Source of the DNA: Panorpa germanica | Taxonomy: Eukaryota > Arthropoda > Insecta > Mecoptera > Panorpidae | NCBI GenBank assembly: GCA_963678705.1 | Contig: OY783207.1 | Location: 22,294,001 to 22,358,000, forward strand | Direction: 5' to 3' | DNA length: 64,000 nt | Shown: piece after piece, positions 10,364 to 22,342 of the stretch | Numbering within the stretch: the first letter of the stretch is position 1 | Layout: the number at the start of each line of letters is the position of its first letter | The notes under the pieces: model-generated | What the model saw: the letters and a program-made list of their open reading frames with translations, nothing else | Told to the model about the DNA's origin: nothing | Database searches by the model: none | Position numbers and translations under genes: made by a program

Positions 10364-12990
10364 GCTCTAAAGTGGTAAAATAAAATATTTAGAATCAACA
10401 CTTAGCAAAGATTGTTTGCCAGAATTCCGCCAATTTGCATAACACTTCCTCAAAAGGGAAACAGTCTATTGCTGTTTTAAGCGGGATTGTTCAAAAATTT
10501 CTTTTAAAATAACTTATGATAAATGACACCGTGAATTTTTTGATAATAAACTGTTCAACTTATTCAAATTTCTCAAAATTACAATTTCTTTGTGTTGACT
10601 ATTTTCCATCTTAAGTACTTACACCAATTTGCCTTTCTTATTATTATATTAGTATAATATGTTTCAATGCCTCTAAATTGTATTTTATTCATTCCTTATT
10701 AATTCCTTTAATTTGTGAATGTAAAAAATTGAGGTATACGAACGGAACAAGGAGGATATAAACTAGAAAACGATATAAACAGTCATGTAAAATACATGTT
10801 GCTTTGCAACGGGGCGAACTAATTTTCTGTTGACTAATTAAACATTAACTGAACACCAGATATCCTTTGAGACTATTTGTCAATATTAGTACAGTTCTTA
10901 TAAATAAAAGTTGAGGGATATACATAGTTTTCTAGTCTATAACTTAATTGTATATAGTGTTCTCCAACGTGCGATTACATGCATATTACCGTAATGTATG
11001 TGACATTATTGCATCGAATTTATAAACATAATTAACCAATTTTATGGTTTTTATATAATAACACTTGCATTATTATTTTTATTACATAATTTAAAATATT
11101 TAACAACGATTTTATCAGAAGTATCATAAATATACAAACAGTTGTAAAAATAGAAACAAGTAAAACCATCTATCAAACGATAGCGGAACTAATCCTAAGT
11201 TTATTGAAGTGTCCAAGCTGCACCATAGCTGTCAAATTGAATGGATGGTGGGGAGCAGAGTGACGGGGAGGAAACATCTCATAGCGCATAGCTTGTCTTT
11301 TAGTGAGTTTGCGCACATAACCCATGAAACTGACAGCATTCAAAAAAGTAAAAACAGTTTAAAAAATATATGTTTTAAATTTATGAAATAACATACATAT
11401 ATATATGTAATATATACTATATTTGAATGCATATTAAAGGAGTGGAGAGTAGGTTGCTTTTATGAGAGTTTTGTTAAAAATAAATTTAATTTATTAGTGG
11501 CATACCATTTGTAATATTAATATTTTATTATTTAGAGACTTCTTTTGTTGAACCTGCATTTTGAAGTTTTATTTTTGTCTGCCTATAGAATAGTTTTGGA
11601 GATGATGTGAAATGATTTATTAATTTTTAATTAATATCATCAAAGTCAAATATTTATAGCCATTGCTTGAGGACCGGGTTTTCAATCTCACATAGACTAG
11701 CCTAAGTAGACTAACTAAGTACTGCAAGATACTATAAATAAATAAACACAATATGTTGTTAATACAAACTTTGTGAATTGATTGGGAGTATTAACAAAAT
11801 TCCATTTTTATTTGAAATCCTATTTTTGATACGCATTCAAAACTATCATAACGAGGTGTCTTCATTTGCTCAGTCTTTTAACGTATTTTTAATATATTCT
11901 AATAATACTATAAGTAGTAAATAGGGATGACAGAGATGGTTAATAGAAACAAATTTAGTAATGTACGTTATGGCTTAAAGTATCAAAGTTTTCGATATAT
12001 CGGTATTTATTGAGATTGTCCTTAATAATTGAGATAACTGCAATAAGAGAAAATACACATTTCCTGTTTGCTTTTTAATTTTTATATTTTTAAATCGTAA
12101 ATTGAGTACTGCTGTTTCGCGGTAATTATAAGACGAGTGTCTGCAATAAGAAGAAAAGAACGGCAAAGAAAAAGGGAAAACGGCATTACCACATTGAGAA
12201 CAATAGCTCCTACTTGGTCAGAAAAGGTAATCAGATTGGACATTGACATTTTTGATGGCTCAAATTTGAAAGATATTTCGAAAAAGAAAATGGGTACCGG
12301 AAGTTGACAAGTACGTAAAAATCAAATAAATATTAAAAAGCAAAAAATTGTTTAATTAAAAATTAATTTATAATGCTTTTTCCACTAATTTCTCGTAGCT
12401 TAGTTGCAGCTCTTGCCATTTTTCCTTTTCCTTTTTCGCATTTCATTTTCCATTAATTTAACTCCGTTTCTTCAAGCGTAGCTAAATTATTTAAAGCCAT
12501 ACTTCTTAGAGATGTCATTTTTATTAAATTAATATAAAACGCAATAAAAAGTAATAGAAAAATATTAGGTTAATTTCAACAAATATTTATTATTTTGACA
12601 TTTCTAGAAAAATAAAACAAACAAAACAAATTTTACTAAATACTCTTGCCTGAAACAGTGATAACTAATAAAAATCATTAAAATTTACTGTTCGATCGTA
12701 CATTGGCAAGCTAAATAGTCGACGTGCAAATGTTCACTTTTTGCTCGATTTCTCAGCTCGTAAATTTTCGTAAAATTTTCAGGAATAGCACTTTTGAGTA
12801 AATGGAGTGATTTTTACGGAAAGAAGAAGAGTTTACGATTCAATTGAACTAAGGAATAGCGCCCCTTGTGTGAAACCGACATAAGATTCATCAAAAACAA
12901 TATGCTAACCTGACCAGGTAATTTTTAACATATTTCTTAAAATAATAAAGTCCTGTACACATACCCTCATCTTCGTTCGCAGTACGGTGG
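10364..12990. other. AT-rich intergenic stretch without recognised gene
   Basis: No coding region or RNA gene supported. On the minus strand 12380-12520 reads as a short broken peptide rich in Lys/Glu/Gln, interrupted by a stop, which could be a decayed coiled-coil tail of a transposon protein. This is too weak to call a pseudogene. Confidence 0.5.
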
Positions 12991-12999
12991 ATATTCAGA

Positions 13000-13450
13000 G
13001 CACTACTAGAGCACTAGAACACTAAACACTTCACGTGCGTCTGTCTGCGTCGTATCTCATTACGATTTAGTTGAAACCGCGTTAAACTAATTTAAAAGTG
13101 TTTACGAGCAAATTGAGCCCCAGTTGAGTGTTTCCCCCTTGCCCTGCCCCCTGCGGGCCCTATCTACGGTTCACCATGCTAATAACTTTTTTACGATCAT
13201 GGGAATTTGACAAGATGACGATTCCGGACACCATACCTCGTACCTTGCACCCCACCCCGTACCTTCACCGGGCCGGCGTCGCGACGCTTTCTATATTAAA
13301 CAAACACCTGTTAATAACGTCGTTTTGGATTACTTACGCCTAATCCAGGTCGTAAAATAAAACGTAATATCAGCTCAAACGTTTGTGTTGTTGAGTGTTT
13401 TGGAAAATTATCTGCGTTTTATACGCGTAACGTACTTCACTGTAATCGCG
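13000..13450. promoter_or_regulatory. GC-rich patch, candidate regulatory element
   Basis: A 450-bp block with clearly higher GC than its surroundings (CCCCCTGCGGGCCC, GGGCCGGCGTCGCGACG) and several CpGs. It contains TAATCC (K50 homeodomain type) near 13342, AATTTGACAAGATGACG and CACGTG near 13032. The open frame 13128-13343 has no recognisable domain. Not repeated elsewhere in the window. May be an hth enhancer, an upstream untranslated exon or another promoter; which cannot be told from sequence. Confidence 0.3.
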
Positions 13451-13480
13451 TTGTACTCGTAGTAGGGACATGTGCAATTT

Positions 13481-13499
13481 ACACACACACACACACACA
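13481..13499. repeat. (AC)n microsatellite
   Basis: Uninterrupted AC dinucleotide run, followed by an AT-rich TATATATAC tract. Confidence 0.95.
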
Positions 13500-13554
13500 T
13501 TATATATACATAACCGACAGCATCAAGTTTGACAAAAGGGGGCAAATGCTATAA

Positions 13555-13795
13555 GTGTAATATTTAGACTCATGATAGGTCATACAAATCTTACTCATAC
13601 CTACTTATTCAAAAAAGAGCCTCAACCAATATGTGAACAATGTAACAGCTCACTAACGGTAAAGCAAATTAGTCTTCGATGATCAAGGTACTCGTAGCAC
13701 AGACAAGGCTGTAATCTGTCTCAGGAATATAGGCAGATATTTGAAAGCAGAGAAAGTGTGAAAAACCTTTTTGACTTTATGAATAAAACTAATTT
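13555..13795 (+). repeat. dispersed repeat (CAGCTCACTAAC family), longest copy
   Basis: Contains CATACAAATCTTACTCATAC and CTACTTATTCAAAAAAG, found inverted at 43285-43425, and CAGCTCACTAAC...CAAGGTACTCGT...GCAGAGAAAGT...ATTGACTT-like blocks found at 46220-46350 and inverted at 19735-19835. The four copies overlap in different segments, so the element is longer than any one copy. Termini are unknown and no coding frame is visible. Confidence 0.6.
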
Positions 13796-14179
13796 AATAT
13801 CTTTATTTTTCGTACCCATGCTCGTGTCTATAAGTTGTAAATTATGTTTTGTAAATGTATATATTCTTTTTAAGTGCTAATAACTTTTGAAAGTTGATGC
13901 ACTCAAATAAATATTAAAAAAAAGAACTTCAGGCTAATTATATCTAGTTTAACTTTATCGCAGACTCCATTCTATCCAGTTTAAAATTTAATATCGAGAA
14001 AAGTGCCCTGATTTCTGAAACATATTTTACAACCAGAGCATTGAAAAAGAATCAGGTCCCGTTTATTAATTTTCATAACGTGCAATGCATTTTAATTTTT
14101 TATAGAATTGTTTTGTAAAATTATATTAATTTTAACGAATTACGTAATACGAAATTACGAATCTTCAAAATAGTTAAAA

Positions 14180-14350
14180 CAGTGGGCGAGAGTACTCTGA
14201 GCTAGACTAGAGTTTTATTTGTACGGATTTGGTTATATCATAATCATAAACTTCTGGCAGTAATGTAATCCACATACATGGAACCACGACACCAGAAATA
14301 CTGCATAGTATATATAGTCGGCAATAGGCCGACGTTAAATTAAAAAAATA
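14180..14350 (+). repeat. tRNA-derived SINE copy (shortened)
   Basis: Begins AGTGGGCGAGAG like the full SINE, lacks most of the box B region, then follows the SINE 3' half: GTAATCCACATACATGG, CCACGACACCAGAAATACTG, GTCGGCAATAGGCCGACGTT and an A-rich tail. The 3' end keeps the GTCGGC...GCCGAC stem typical of the family. Confidence 0.65.
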
Positions 14351-14379
14351 TATGAACATTTTTATGAGTGTAGTAAATA

Positions 14380-14606
14380 CAGGCCCAGATTTGAGGAAGG
14401 GCAAGCAGGGCTAATGCCCCGGGGCTTTCACAAGAGAGGGCCCTCCACAATGGAGATAAAAAGAAATATTAAAATTTTGACAGGTTAGCAAAGTTTCCGT
14501 TTTTTTCCAAACATTTTTTTTCGCATTTTTACCAAATTAGGAAAGTAATTAGGGGACTCCGATCCTTCGTTGCCACAGGGCCTCCAGACCTCCAAATCGG
14601 GCTCTC
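14380..14606. mobile_element. hAT-like MITE fragment (CAGGCCCAGATTTGAGG ends)
   Basis: The left end CAGGCCCAGATTTGAGG is inversely related to the right end CCTCCAAATCGGGCTCTC. The flanks AGTAAATA and ACTAAATA match at 7 of 8 positions, in keeping with an 8-bp hAT duplication. The GC-rich GGGCAAGCAGGGCTAATGCC near the left end resembles the reverse strand near 55535-55595. No ORF inside. Confidence 0.55.
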
Positions 14607-15729
14607 ACTAAATAAATAAAAGGATTACAGTGAATAAGAAGAATAAGATTATTTTCTAAGTTTTCTAAAATTTAACTTAAAAAGGTCTTATTTCATAGCT
14701 ATTTTAAAAGCCTTTAATCCTACAAAGGACTTCTTAAGATGTTGTAATCCCTAAGAGGTTTCCACTAATGAGTAACAGGTTAGATTTATATTCCAAATAG
14801 CAATAAAATAGATCACTAAGCGTTGTATATTAGGTAAAATCGTTGGCATTAGATAAACCTTACATTCACGTAATATGCAGCATACGATGGATACCGAACT
14901 GTAGCACTCTTCAATAATTTGGCTCTTATTTGTTGCTCTCAAATATATACACATTTTTTAATTACCTATGAGAATTTACACACTATCAACTTAATGATTG
15001 CTCTGAAAATATATAACAACCATTACACCATTAAAAAACAAAAAAAAAACTGTTTTAATTAAAAATAAATTTATCTAATTTGCCGTTGTTAAATTTAGCT
15101 TCACCTTTTCAAAATTAATCTTAAAGCGGACGCTAGAATATGAATTTGGAAAACCAGGAACTTAAGATTAATTAATTTGAATGCTATAATTCTAATTTGC
15201 TAAATTTAATAAGAAAATAACAGATGTGATTCTAAATTAATCAATGCATTATTCAAATTTTCAAATGATAACAAAAAAGAAATAAATAATATGTAAAATT
15301 ATCGTATGATGTAACACTCAAACTAAAGCAAAATAGAATTTTAAAAAATAAATCCAATAGAAATGACTACTTATACATTGCTAGATTAATTACAGGCAAC
15401 TTGTCGAAGTAGAATTTAATTCATTTGAAATTATGACTAAGCCTTGCCGAAAATTTTAATTGGTAACCTAAAACGATATATGACACTTGATGCCACGCGA
15501 TCATCCTCAACAAACTCATTCATTTATAGTTATTAGGGCGTTTTTAGACAATCAGACCAGTTTTCCAATGATATTCAATTTAGATTTGATTACTCGTCAG
15601 ATTTACAGTGGCCGGCAGTTTAAAGGTCTACACACACATCAGTGCAAACACGTGGCGGTCAGTGCCGTTCAGTATCCATGAAAAATGATTTTTAACAGCG
15701 TTTTATTTGTCTCTTTCACTCCTCACTTT

Positions 15730-16643
15730 CATAGAGGTATAACAATAGAGTGCGCAACAGGCTGAATACTGCGATAAAGGCAAAGAGAGGAACAGATTCC
15801 GAAAGTCCTCTGTGTTTCTTTCTAGCAAATAATGGCCTTGTGTCCTCATTTTTTAGTGGTCGATTTTTCAATTGTTGATTTAAATTGATGTTAATAAATG
15901 TGTATTGGCGTGTCTATTTTATTAAATATCTAAATATTGACGGAGATATAGCAATTAAAAGTTTGAATTGTAGTTTTAGCGCTAGAAATGGTCGGCCATA
16001 TTTGTATGACGTGAAATGCATTTTAACGTCAGTTATTTGTTGAGTAGGTCAGTGCTGTGGTAATGTTTTGTAGCTGTTGGTAGTTAAATAATCAAGTTAA
16101 ATCAAGGAATAAGTTTTTATTATTTTTAATCCTGCTTAGGCAGACATAATATTGAAATTTGATTGTTTCTTGAAATAGCTGTAAATAATAATAATTTGAT
16201 ATTTTGATATATAAATACATATAGCAGAGATTTATGATCTGTAAGGTTGGTAACCTTACACAAGGATTGTGATGTCACATGCACTTGGAATGTGTACAAC
16301 GTTGAATCCCTTTAATAATTAAAGAGACAAAATGACTTTTTTAATTGTTAATATCTCTTAACATATAAGGAGTTATTAAAAAATAATTGAACCTTTGAGG
16401 TTCTAGTAACCCACTTTATCAATATATAGTACACTTTTATAGAAATTAAGACATAGGACACAAGCCCATTGCGTCTGCTTGCTTGCTTACTCCCTACATC
16501 ACCGCCAATCAACCAAGCAATCAGCAGCGGTTCGGCTAGAAAGAGACAGATAGGACACTGGGCAAGCTATCTCTCTGTGTGCTTTATCGCTTCCTCTTAC
16601 ACGCGGCCGTACCCTTAGCGCACTCTATTCTTATATCTCTATG
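15730..16643. mobile_element. CATAGAG-ended MITE split by a nested insertion
   Basis: The outer arms match the element at 10159-10355: left CATAGAGGTATAACAATAGA ... GATAAAGGCAAAGAGAG and right CTTTATCGCTTCCTCTTACA ... CACTCTATTCTTATATCTCT. Between the arms lies a complete 640-bp copy of a different repeat (15831-16470). Removing it leaves an element of about 270 bp, close to the 197-bp relative. The internal TTTCTTTCTAGC and GCTAGAAAGAGA just outside the nested copy are an inverted pair belonging to the outer element. No outer target duplication seen. Confidence 0.7.
15831..16470 (-). mobile_element. AATGGGC-ended 0.6 kb transposon, nested copy
   Basis: Near full length relative of 43832-44458 and 58195-58814, in reverse orientation. 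Terminal inverted repeats are AATGGCCTTGTGTCCTCATT and, inverted, AATGGGCTTGTGTCCTATGT. Shared internal blocks include GCGCTAGAAATGGTCGGCCA, GTCATACAAATATGG-type sequence, and TTTAATAATTAAAGAGACAA. No ORF; non-autonomous. No convincing target duplication at any of the three copies. Confidence 0.8.
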
Positions 16644-17021
16644 GATTGTGTAAATGTAGTACACTGAACTGACTTTACAGGGAATTGATGATGAACGATT
16701 GGTCGTATTGCCACTTTTGTTTACGCATTCAATATTTTATTACTATTTCGATTTCTAAGATCTAATTCGAAACTAAAATGTGGCAGGATAGTCTTTCGAT
16801 ACACCAACAGCTCGTCTAAATGTTCAAAAAAATGAAACAATATGAAGATGTGATTTGATCGTGTAAAAGGCACGTTTTAATGACGCAATAAAGTTAAAAC
16901 TCAAGTCAATAACGATAACGGATAACAAATAACGAAATAACCAAATAGTATATCAAATTACAAAAGTCATTATTAATAGAAAACAAGGAACATTAAAACA
17001 AGTTTTGGAACAACTAAGACG

Positions 17022-17057
17022 AGTCTCATCTCTTCTCATCTCATCTCATTTCATCTC
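17022..17057. repeat. imperfect (TCTCA)n tandem repeat
   Basis: About seven units of TCTCA/TTCTCA/TTTCA in a pyrimidine-rich strand. Confidence 0.8.
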
Positions 17058-18293
17058 CGTAAAATATTACATTTGAATTTTAATTTCAGTTTAATAAAAT
17101 ATAATTTAATTCAAAAATAGTGGGCGGGTTTCGGATCAAATTAAAAATCCAAAACTAAAAAACGTATCCAAAAAAAAAACTTGTATTTATAAAAGTTAAC
17201 AACCAAATAGAATACAAACTAAACTAAAAAAAATCAAGAAAGTTTAGAATTAGAAAATGTGTAGAAATTCCATAGAGTTACCCGCATTCAAAGAATGGAG
17301 TAAAATGGTTACAGGCTTGAGGAGTCAAAGAACAGAATTCCTGGAATTGAAACCCAACCAGTTTAAAAACGATAATGTGAGAAAGTGCTTGCCGATGCCT
17401 TGAAAAATATCGGGATAGGGTTCGGGGGGAGGGTCCTTCAGTCCTTTAGTCCTTCGGGATCTCAAATCCAGAAAGAGAACAAAAGGGATGTTGTACTTGA
17501 ATGTGAGTCGAGATTTGACCTACGGTTTGACTTTTAGGGTAAAAATTAACTAAGGGTTCTTATGAAAATTATTTTTAATACCAATTTAAAATTACCATGT
17601 TAAAGTGTACCACTGTTATGCTATGTTATAGTAAAATATCTAGATTTAAGAGGCAGTGGCTGTCAAACTGTGATACGTGTTAAACTGAGTAGAACAAGTA
17701 AACAAATTCAACCAGTCAAAATATACTTTGTAAGTAAATATTGAGCATTGGTGTTTATGCTGACTGCTGTGTCTTCTGGTTTTATTTCCATTATGCTTAC
17801 TTTAGAGACCAAACTTAAAAAGGGTCAAAAGCGAATGTGGCAAAATGGGCAGCTTACAAAGTTCCTACTTGATCTTTTGTATGCATTTTTCTACGTTTGC
17901 ACCTGGAAATTACTGTTATGAATCTTTTTATAACAAATAGAATTTGGGTAGTTTGAAATCAAAGTAATTCAGTTTTTTTTATTATTAATTGACGGGCTTC
18001 CTAGGACCACGGTTCTTTTTTCGCACTTGTTAATTCTAACACAGATTTATTATGTGTTACATATAAATTTAGAAAAAATAAAATTGATAAAATTAATTTA
18101 AAATTACAAGAAAATGTTGCATTGAATCTGGCATTGATGGAAAGAGAGTTTATTCTTCAAAGTTCACTATTATACACTCATAAAATAGCAACACTCGAAA
18201 TATGTAGGAATAACTCTTACAGCTGTTAAAAGTATATTCTAGTTTTGGATATATAACGATAAACAGATTTTTGTGTGCGCAGTTTGATTTTAA

Positions 18294-18751
18294 GGTGAAA
18301 CGATAATTGGCCTATAGATGGCGATACTATACAGCAGGTTAAACATTATCAAATAAACCATGTTTTTTTGATAATGTTTAAATGAGTTGGAATTTTCTGT
18401 TATGATCAAAAAGTTGGTCAAGTAACGAATAAATTACAAATATTTTATATTTTGTTGATAAAATATAAATATTATTTTTAATCAGTACATAATTAAACTA
18501 AAAAAATATAGCAATATTCATTTTCAAAACTTATTTTTGCGGTTCCAACTCATTAAAAGTCAGTGAAAGAAAGCTTAAAATATAGATACGTTATTCATCT
18601 AACTAATTGCAATATTAGATTTTGATTCGCGTTTATACTTACATAAAACGATTTAAACATAAAAAACATGTTTTTTTGATAATATTTAACCTGCTGTATA
18701 GTATCGCCATCTATATTTCGCGAATCAAAAATGGCCAAGTATCTTTTCACC
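18294..18751. mobile_element. TTAA-flanked inverted-repeat element (piggyBac-like MITE)
   Basis: 458 bp bounded by TTAA at 18290-18293 and 18752-18755. The termini are GGTGAAACGATAATTGGCC and, inverted, GGTGAAAAGATACTTGGCC. The inverted arms continue through ATAGATGGCGATACTATACA, GCAGGTTAAA.ATTATCAAA and AAACATGTTTTTT for about 90 bp; the right arm has an extra TTTTTGATTCGCGAAAT-like segment. TTAA target duplication is the hallmark of piggyBac, but the ends do not start with the usual CCC, so the superfamily is a suggestion. No ORF inside. Confidence 0.7.
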
Positions 18752-19734
18752 TTAAACTACATACATGCACGTAAAGTCTATGCATGTTGACAGTTTTTTG
18801 TATGCAGCATCATCTTCGACGAAGGCCGCTTTTACCTGCAGCGGACCCTGTGCTGACAAATAGAAAATCACCAGTATTTAGTTGCAACGGACTGCCAAAA
18901 TCCATTATATCTAGTCACAATTGACAGCTAAAACTAACTGTACCATATTACTATTTTTTAGCTCCCTATTTGTGGTATCAGCGCATAACCATCAGCTTAA
19001 AAGCGGCACTATTTTGGACTGTTTCATCATTGACCATTTCTTGGGTACATTATTTACTAAATACAACAAGTATTCTTAATCAAAGTTTTTGAAATGTCTT
19101 TCAATTATAAACTGTATAAGCAATTCACTACATTTATTTTGTATACCTAGACTGGACGGGTTCTGGGTTTTGGGTTTTGGTTTAGTTGCAGTCCAGTGCT
19201 TTGCATAGCGTTGTCCTGTATCCAGCTCGTCCAATGTCCAATGTCCTATGTCACCTGAACAAGAAACATCGCCGTTGATTAATACCAATGCAGTGGTAAG
19301 ACTGCAAAGTTATGTTAAAGATACTATAAACATTTTGGGGCTCTTTTAAATTGCATTTATTGGAGCTTCCCAAACTCTAAAGTTATGGTTTAATACTGTG
19401 GAAGATAGGAAATAAAATTATAAGTGCTTGTAAGTAAAATAAAATAGTTACGCAATTTGCCACTAATTGACAAAGGCGTGTGTATATCATCTGCACAGCC
19501 ACTGATAGTCGCAATGGGAGAGAGGGAGAGGACAGATAAGTGGCAGGTTTATATATAATATATTACGAAAGTCTGCCGTGCGAATCTGCGATACGATGGT
19601 GAACTTATTATTTCTTTTTTTAATATTTATTCGATAGTTATTAACACTTAAAATAATACATACATACACATTTATAAATATTTGTAGTACATAATTTTTA
19701 GTTTATAAAGTAGAATATGGATATTAAATATAAA

Positions 19735-19835
19735 GAGATTAGGTTAGTGTTGTTGAAAGAGTCAATAAGGTTTTTAAGACGGTGCGATGAGTACTTAGAG
19801 CATTGAAGAATAATATACTATTCGTGGGTTGTAAC
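19735..19835 (-). repeat. fragment of CAGCTCACTAAC repeat
   Basis: Reverse-orientation match to 46220-46350: GAGTCAATAAGGTTTTTAAG, GATGAGTACTTAGAGCATTG, AAGAATAATATACT. Confidence 0.5.
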
Positions 19836-19909
19836 ATAGTTCATACAGAACTTTGTTTTATTCGTTTCTACATACACTCGAAACACAATTAGTGATATCG
19901 TTCATTTTC

Positions 19910-20095
19910 ATGGTATCACAGATTTATTTGGTACAACTTTGACGTTGACTCTTCGGATTGAATATTAACAATTTAAATTTATTATGCACAAACATACTCG
20001 GCCACGACACCACAAAAACTGCCAACATAGTAAGAAATATTCTGTGATAAGACTCTACATCGGAAATAGACCGACGTTAAGTTAAATAAAAAATA
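19910..20095 (+). repeat. tRNA-derived SINE copy (5' end decayed)
   Basis: Keeps TTGACGTTGACTCTTCGGATTG at the decayed box B side, then GGCCACGACACCACAAAAAC, TGCCAACATAGTAAGA, GATAAGACTCTACATCGGAA and ATAGACCGACGTTAAGTTAA with an A-rich tail. Strongest in the 3' half. Confidence 0.65.
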
Positions 20096-20739
20096 AGAGT
20101 ATTTATTAAATGAGATAAATGAAATGGTTATCGTTCTTTGGATATACCAGTCTATTAAGATAGTTTTCTCCAACACAAAGCCCACACTAGAATTAAGCCT
20201 GTTTCTTACATTAAAAAAAAAATAAATTTGAAATTGTTAGTTCTTTATGTAAACTATTTGTTTTATAAAAAAAAAAATTAAATAGAATTTGTGGAGCTTT
20301 CAAAATCCATTTAAATGATTTAACGGTTTTAAGAGATATGGGCAAACTTGTAAAAGCATGCTTTCGCTATTTGAATCTTTACTAATTTTCAGTGAAGTGC
20401 ACCAGATATACAAAAAAAAGGTATATGCACAAATTGTAGGAAATTAAGTGCCTTATCAGATTGACTATAACTATTTTTATATCAGGATAAACTGGTAAGA
20501 AGATATTGCAAAAGAAAATTATTTTATCCGCCATTTTTCCAAGATTTATGTTTAAAACTGAGGTCGGCATTATTGGTACATTGAAATTAGTCTAAAAAGA
20601 TTATTTACAATGATGTTGAGGCTATGTGTTTACTATATTTTCTTACAGGGTCACATTTTATAGTTGTATACAACTATAACTCAAACCGTTAGGAGCAAAA
20701 AACTGTTGATCCCCTAATCAGCAGTCAATAAACCGGCAA

Positions 20740-21290
20740 TTAACATTAACTCCGCGTTTGACGTTTGTACAACCTCTCAATAATTTACAACTTGTTTTTC
20801 CCGATCTCCCATCAGTTTATGAACTGGACTTCAGCTCCTGGACACCAGGACACCAGGTTGTCCCCAATAAAAGTCATCCGTTAACTCCAGAACAAGTGTT
20901 TTCAGTTGTCCCAGTGTACAGTTGGTGTGTTCCCCAATTTTTATCATTTTGTTTTATTACTCGATATTAATTGTCGACCACAGACCGTCACATGTCAGTC
21001 ACATTAGGCCCGTCGTTGTCGTCGCTGTTGGTTGTTTTACCATAGACTCTTTACACATTACCGTTTACGGTATACAGTATAAGGTAGTTGTGTTTATGTT
21101 GATTTTGTTTAATTTCTGTTTTCGTTCGTTGTGGTGCTCTGATAAGAGCGTTTGTTTTCTGGGGCTGTAAATCAATCGGCCTGTCCGGGTCCTGACTCGC
21201 TGGTTTAGGTTTAGGAGAACGGTAGGGCCCTATTTACCTCCACGTTACTGTACCTAGTTACTGGTGACGACGACGGTCTACAGACGAGGC
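20740..21290. promoter_or_regulatory. GC-richer low-repeat block, candidate regulatory element
   Basis: About 550 bp with mixed composition in an AT-rich setting, CpG-containing (CCCGTCGTTGTCGTCGCTGT, GGTGACGACGACGGTC), with a short direct repeat GGACACCAGGACACCAGG near 20839. Two short open frames lie here (20758-20970 and 20922-21170) but show no recognisable domain. Not related to any repeat family in the window. Confidence 0.3.
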
Positions 21291-22123
21291 TATATTTATG
21301 TATTAACAAATACAAACTGCCGCAGACTACCTGCGAACAATTTATAACATTACGGTTGTTAAAATACTTATAACACTTTCCAAGTTGTGTTAAAGAGAAA
21401 GTAGCAATAGAGGTTTTCAGAAAATATTTTGCGAACAATAATACTCGCAGCGATTTCTTTTCGTGTTCTGCTTCTTTTTGATCTATAGGAACATTGTACG
21501 TTATTTGTTTGATAAGTCATTTAACTACCTGTCTCACGCAAGAAAGTATTAAGTTTTATAACAAAATGTAACTACAAGCTGGCTGTAAATGTGTAGTTAT
21601 TAAAGCCAGGCTGCAGTGTAACATCTAGGGCTTCTGAAAACTATTTTATAAACCCGACAAACAAAATAGTAGTAGTCCAAATCAGAAAAATATAAAAAAC
21701 ATCTAAATTATCAAGTTATTTATTATTATTTAAGTAATTACATATTATTTAAATTTGCTTGCTCTAATATAATGATATTTTAAAAAAACCAAATCATTTA
21801 GAGACTTATCCTTCGACGACAATCTTGATTATCAGATATTTTCTGAAATAATGCAGAAATCATTAGCAATGTATTGACTTCATAAATCAGATTCATAACG
21901 TCTCTCTCATTTTTGAGCAACTTATATCCACGGTTTGCAATAGATTCGGATAAACTCAGATCTAGTGATTGTTCTTATGGATACGCCATCTACAGCGGTC
22001 AATTTTACTAAGATTTCGTCCAAACTTTTTTGTGGTTAATAATAAACAATAATTTAAAAAAATACAAGTTACACATGAAACAATTAATACTACAATTACT
22101 GTTAATCAGACCACGCTTATTTC

Positions 22124-22228
22124 CGGCGACTCAACATCTGAAGAGAAGGAAGGGTGAAGGGAGTGAAATGTAAACATTTTGAAGTGTACTCTCTTCACCC
22201 TTCCTTCTCTTCAGATGTTGAGTCACCG
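22124..22228. repeat. long near-perfect hairpin (41-bp arms, 23-base loop)
   Basis: Left arm 22124-22164 and right arm 22188-22228 are inverse copies that differ at 2 of 41 positions. The arms contain GACTCAACATCTGAAGAGAA and GGAAGGGTGAAGGGAGT. The arms are purine-rich/pyrimidine-rich and not AT-rich. If transcribed it would fold into a stem longer than a typical animal pre-miRNA. No target duplication is visible at the edges. It could be a small foldback transposon, an hpRNA source of siRNAs, or a recent local inverted duplication. Confidence 0.85.
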
Positions 22229-22342
22229 AAAATATTAGTTCATAGAGATATAATATCCCAACAGGGGTCGCCTAAAGCTATTTATCCCATGTCCAATAAT
22301 TTTACTCTAAGTGATAGTACCCTGCATAACTAACTGACTAAA

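Noticed and set aside
12120-12520. Transposase or MADF-type pseudogene
   Set aside because: Lys/Glu-rich broken peptides on both strands but no recognisable domain or continuous frame.
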